From NCBI GenBank assembly GCA_947179285.1, contig CAMXAV010000058.1, forward strand, positions 1-5,837: 5,837 bases of DNA, read 5' to 3'. The first letter of the stretch is position 1. The number at the start of each line of letters is the position of its first letter. This DNA comes from an uncultured Helicobacter sp. (GTDB lineage Bacteria > Campylobacterota > Campylobacteria > Campylobacterales > Helicobacteraceae). Shown here piece after piece: positions 4,989 to 5,837 of this stretch. Below the pieces are notes generated by a model that had not been told where the DNA came from, searched no databases, and was given only the letters and a program-made list of their open reading frames with translations. A program made the position numbers and the translations under genes.

Positions 4989-5837
4989 ATGGCACGAGGA
5001 ATGGCTAAAATCTTCGCGATTCTATTCGCAATATTTCTAGGAGGAACGAGTATGGCAGCAGATAAATGGGACAAAGTTTTCGCAAAAAGCGAACAGGTGA
5101 ATGTGCAAAAAGTGCGATTTAAAAATCGCTATGGAATCGAGCTAGTCGGGGATTTGTATATTCCCAAAAATGTGGGCAAAACAGACAAGCTCGCGGCAAT
5201 CGCGATTGCGGGACCCTTTGGCGCGGTCAAGGAACAGGCGAGCGGATTCTACGCACAAACGCTCGCCCAAAAGGGCTTTATCACCCTCGCCTTTGACGCG
5301 TCCTACACAGGCGAAAGCGGCGGCGAGCCCCGCAGTGTCGCCTCGCCCGACATCAACACAGAGGACTTCAGCGCGGCTGTGGATTTCTTGAGCAACCACG
5401 CAAATGTGGATTCTGAGAGAATCGGAATCTTAGGCATTTGCGGCTTTGGCGGGTTCGCTCTGAACGCAGCCGCGATGGACACGCGCATTCGTGCCACAGT
5501 GGCTTCGACAATGTATGACATGACACGCGTGAGCGCGCGAGGATACAACGACACGATGGACGCAAAGGCGCGTTATGAGCTCAAAGAAAATCTCAATAAA
5601 CAGCGCACGGAGGATTTCAAGAAAGGCACATTTGCAAAAGCAGGTGGATTGCCCGAGAAACTCACAGGCGATGAGCCGTTGTTTATCAAGGAATATTTTG
5701 AATATTACAAGACGCCACGAGGATTCCACGAGCGCTCGATTAACTCAAATGGTGCTTGGAATCTGACATCATCGCTTTCAATGATAAATATGCCGATTTT
5801 GGCATATAGCGATGAAATCCAAAGCGCGGTTTTAGTC
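4989..5837 (+). CDS. Secreted alpha/beta hydrolase with Cys nucleophile elbow, 3' end outside window
   Basis: The frame stays open from the ATG at 4989 to the last base (283 codons, no stop), so the C-terminus is missing. Residues 1-23 form a Sec-type signal peptide: a basic start, the hydrophobic AKIFAILFAIFLGG, and cleavage after Ser-Met-Ala. The mature part resembles the COG1073/dienelactone-hydrolase-like group: VRFKNRYGIELVGDLYIP, GPFGAVKEQ, GFITLAFDASYTGESGGEPR, then VDSERIGILGICGFGG with Cys151 at the nucleophile position. Related proteins often have GICASGG here. The acid and histidine of the triad would lie near or beyond the window edge. It follows the Tat-exported dehydrogenase after 10 nt, behind a G5 ribosome-like stretch (4979-4983), so the two are probably co-transcribed. 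The natural substrate (ester, lactone or thioester) cannot be told. An alternative start at 5052 is described separately. Confidence 0.88.
   Translation, partial: MARGMAKIFAILFAIFLGGTSMAADKWDKVFAKSEQVNVQKVRFKNRYGIELVGDLYIPKNVGKTDKLAAIAIAGPFGAVKEQASGFYAQTLAQKGFITLAFDASYTGESGGEPRSVASPDINTEDFSAAVDFLSNHANVDSERIGILGICGFGGFALNAAAMDTRIRATVASTMYDMTRVSARGYNDTMDAKARYELKENLNKQRTEDFKKGTFAKAGGLPEKLTGDEPLFIKEYFEYYKTPRGFHERSINSNGAWNLTSSLSMINMPILAYSDEIQSAVLV
5039..5054 (+). promoter_or_regulatory. Internal ribosome site and alternative ATG in the hydrolase gene
   Basis: AGGAGG (5039-5044) lies 7 nt before an in-frame ATG (5052-5054, Met22). This is a better ribosome site than the one before the first ATG at 4989. 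Starting here would give a protein without the signal peptide. The bases also encode Gly-Gly-Thr-Ser near the end of the signal, so chance is possible. Confidence 0.4.

Noticed and set aside
1..5837. CRISPR, tRNA, insertion sequence or attachment site
   Set aside because: No regularly spaced repeats, no cloverleaf-like segment, no transposase or integrase and no flanking duplications were seen. Gene content and codon use are uniform.

Overview
The window reads as a gene-dense stretch of a bacterial chromosome, most likely Campylobacterota and probably Helicobacter or a close relative. The evidence is protein-level resemblance recalled from memory: the GpsA C-terminal half, the atypical Tpx and the Bax1-I protein all read like their H. 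pylori counterparts. The GC content looks like about half by eye, high for Helicobacter, so the genus is an inference. All seven genes lie on the + strand with short gaps. I see no tRNA, rRNA, CRISPR array, insertion sequence or phage gene.

Left part (1-1857): the 3' two-thirds of gpsA (glycerol-3-phosphate dehydrogenase) overlaps by 8 nt a gene for a membrane-anchored NosL-like protein. Eight nt further on is a six-helix DsbD_2/TauE-like membrane protein with Cys/Met motifs. The last two look like a metal (probably copper) handling pair that follows gpsA in one operon.

Middle (1858-3550): tpx (thiol peroxidase) has its own AT-rich leader. A strong 12-bp inverted repeat then lies between tpx and a Bax1-I/TMBIM membrane protein gene, followed 5 nt later by a small thioredoxin-fold protein with a WCPDC active site. 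These are redox and membrane-stress functions.

Right part (3551-5837): a 129-nt intergenic region carries a hairpin-prone C/G-rich segment and a clear sigma70-type promoter. It precedes a zinc alcohol dehydrogenase that unusually carries a twin-arginine signal. Ten nt downstream is an alpha/beta hydrolase with a Sec signal peptide and a cysteine nucleophile elbow, cut off by the window end. Both products are predicted to be periplasmic, which suggests a two-gene unit acting on small carbonyl or ester compounds outside the cytoplasm (inference).

Two sequence-wide patterns stand out. GATC is completely absent and GGCC occurs once, which suggests selection by restriction-modification. The hexamer GGAATC (with its complement GATTCC) occurs 24 times, far above chance, mostly as Gly-Ile codon pairs.
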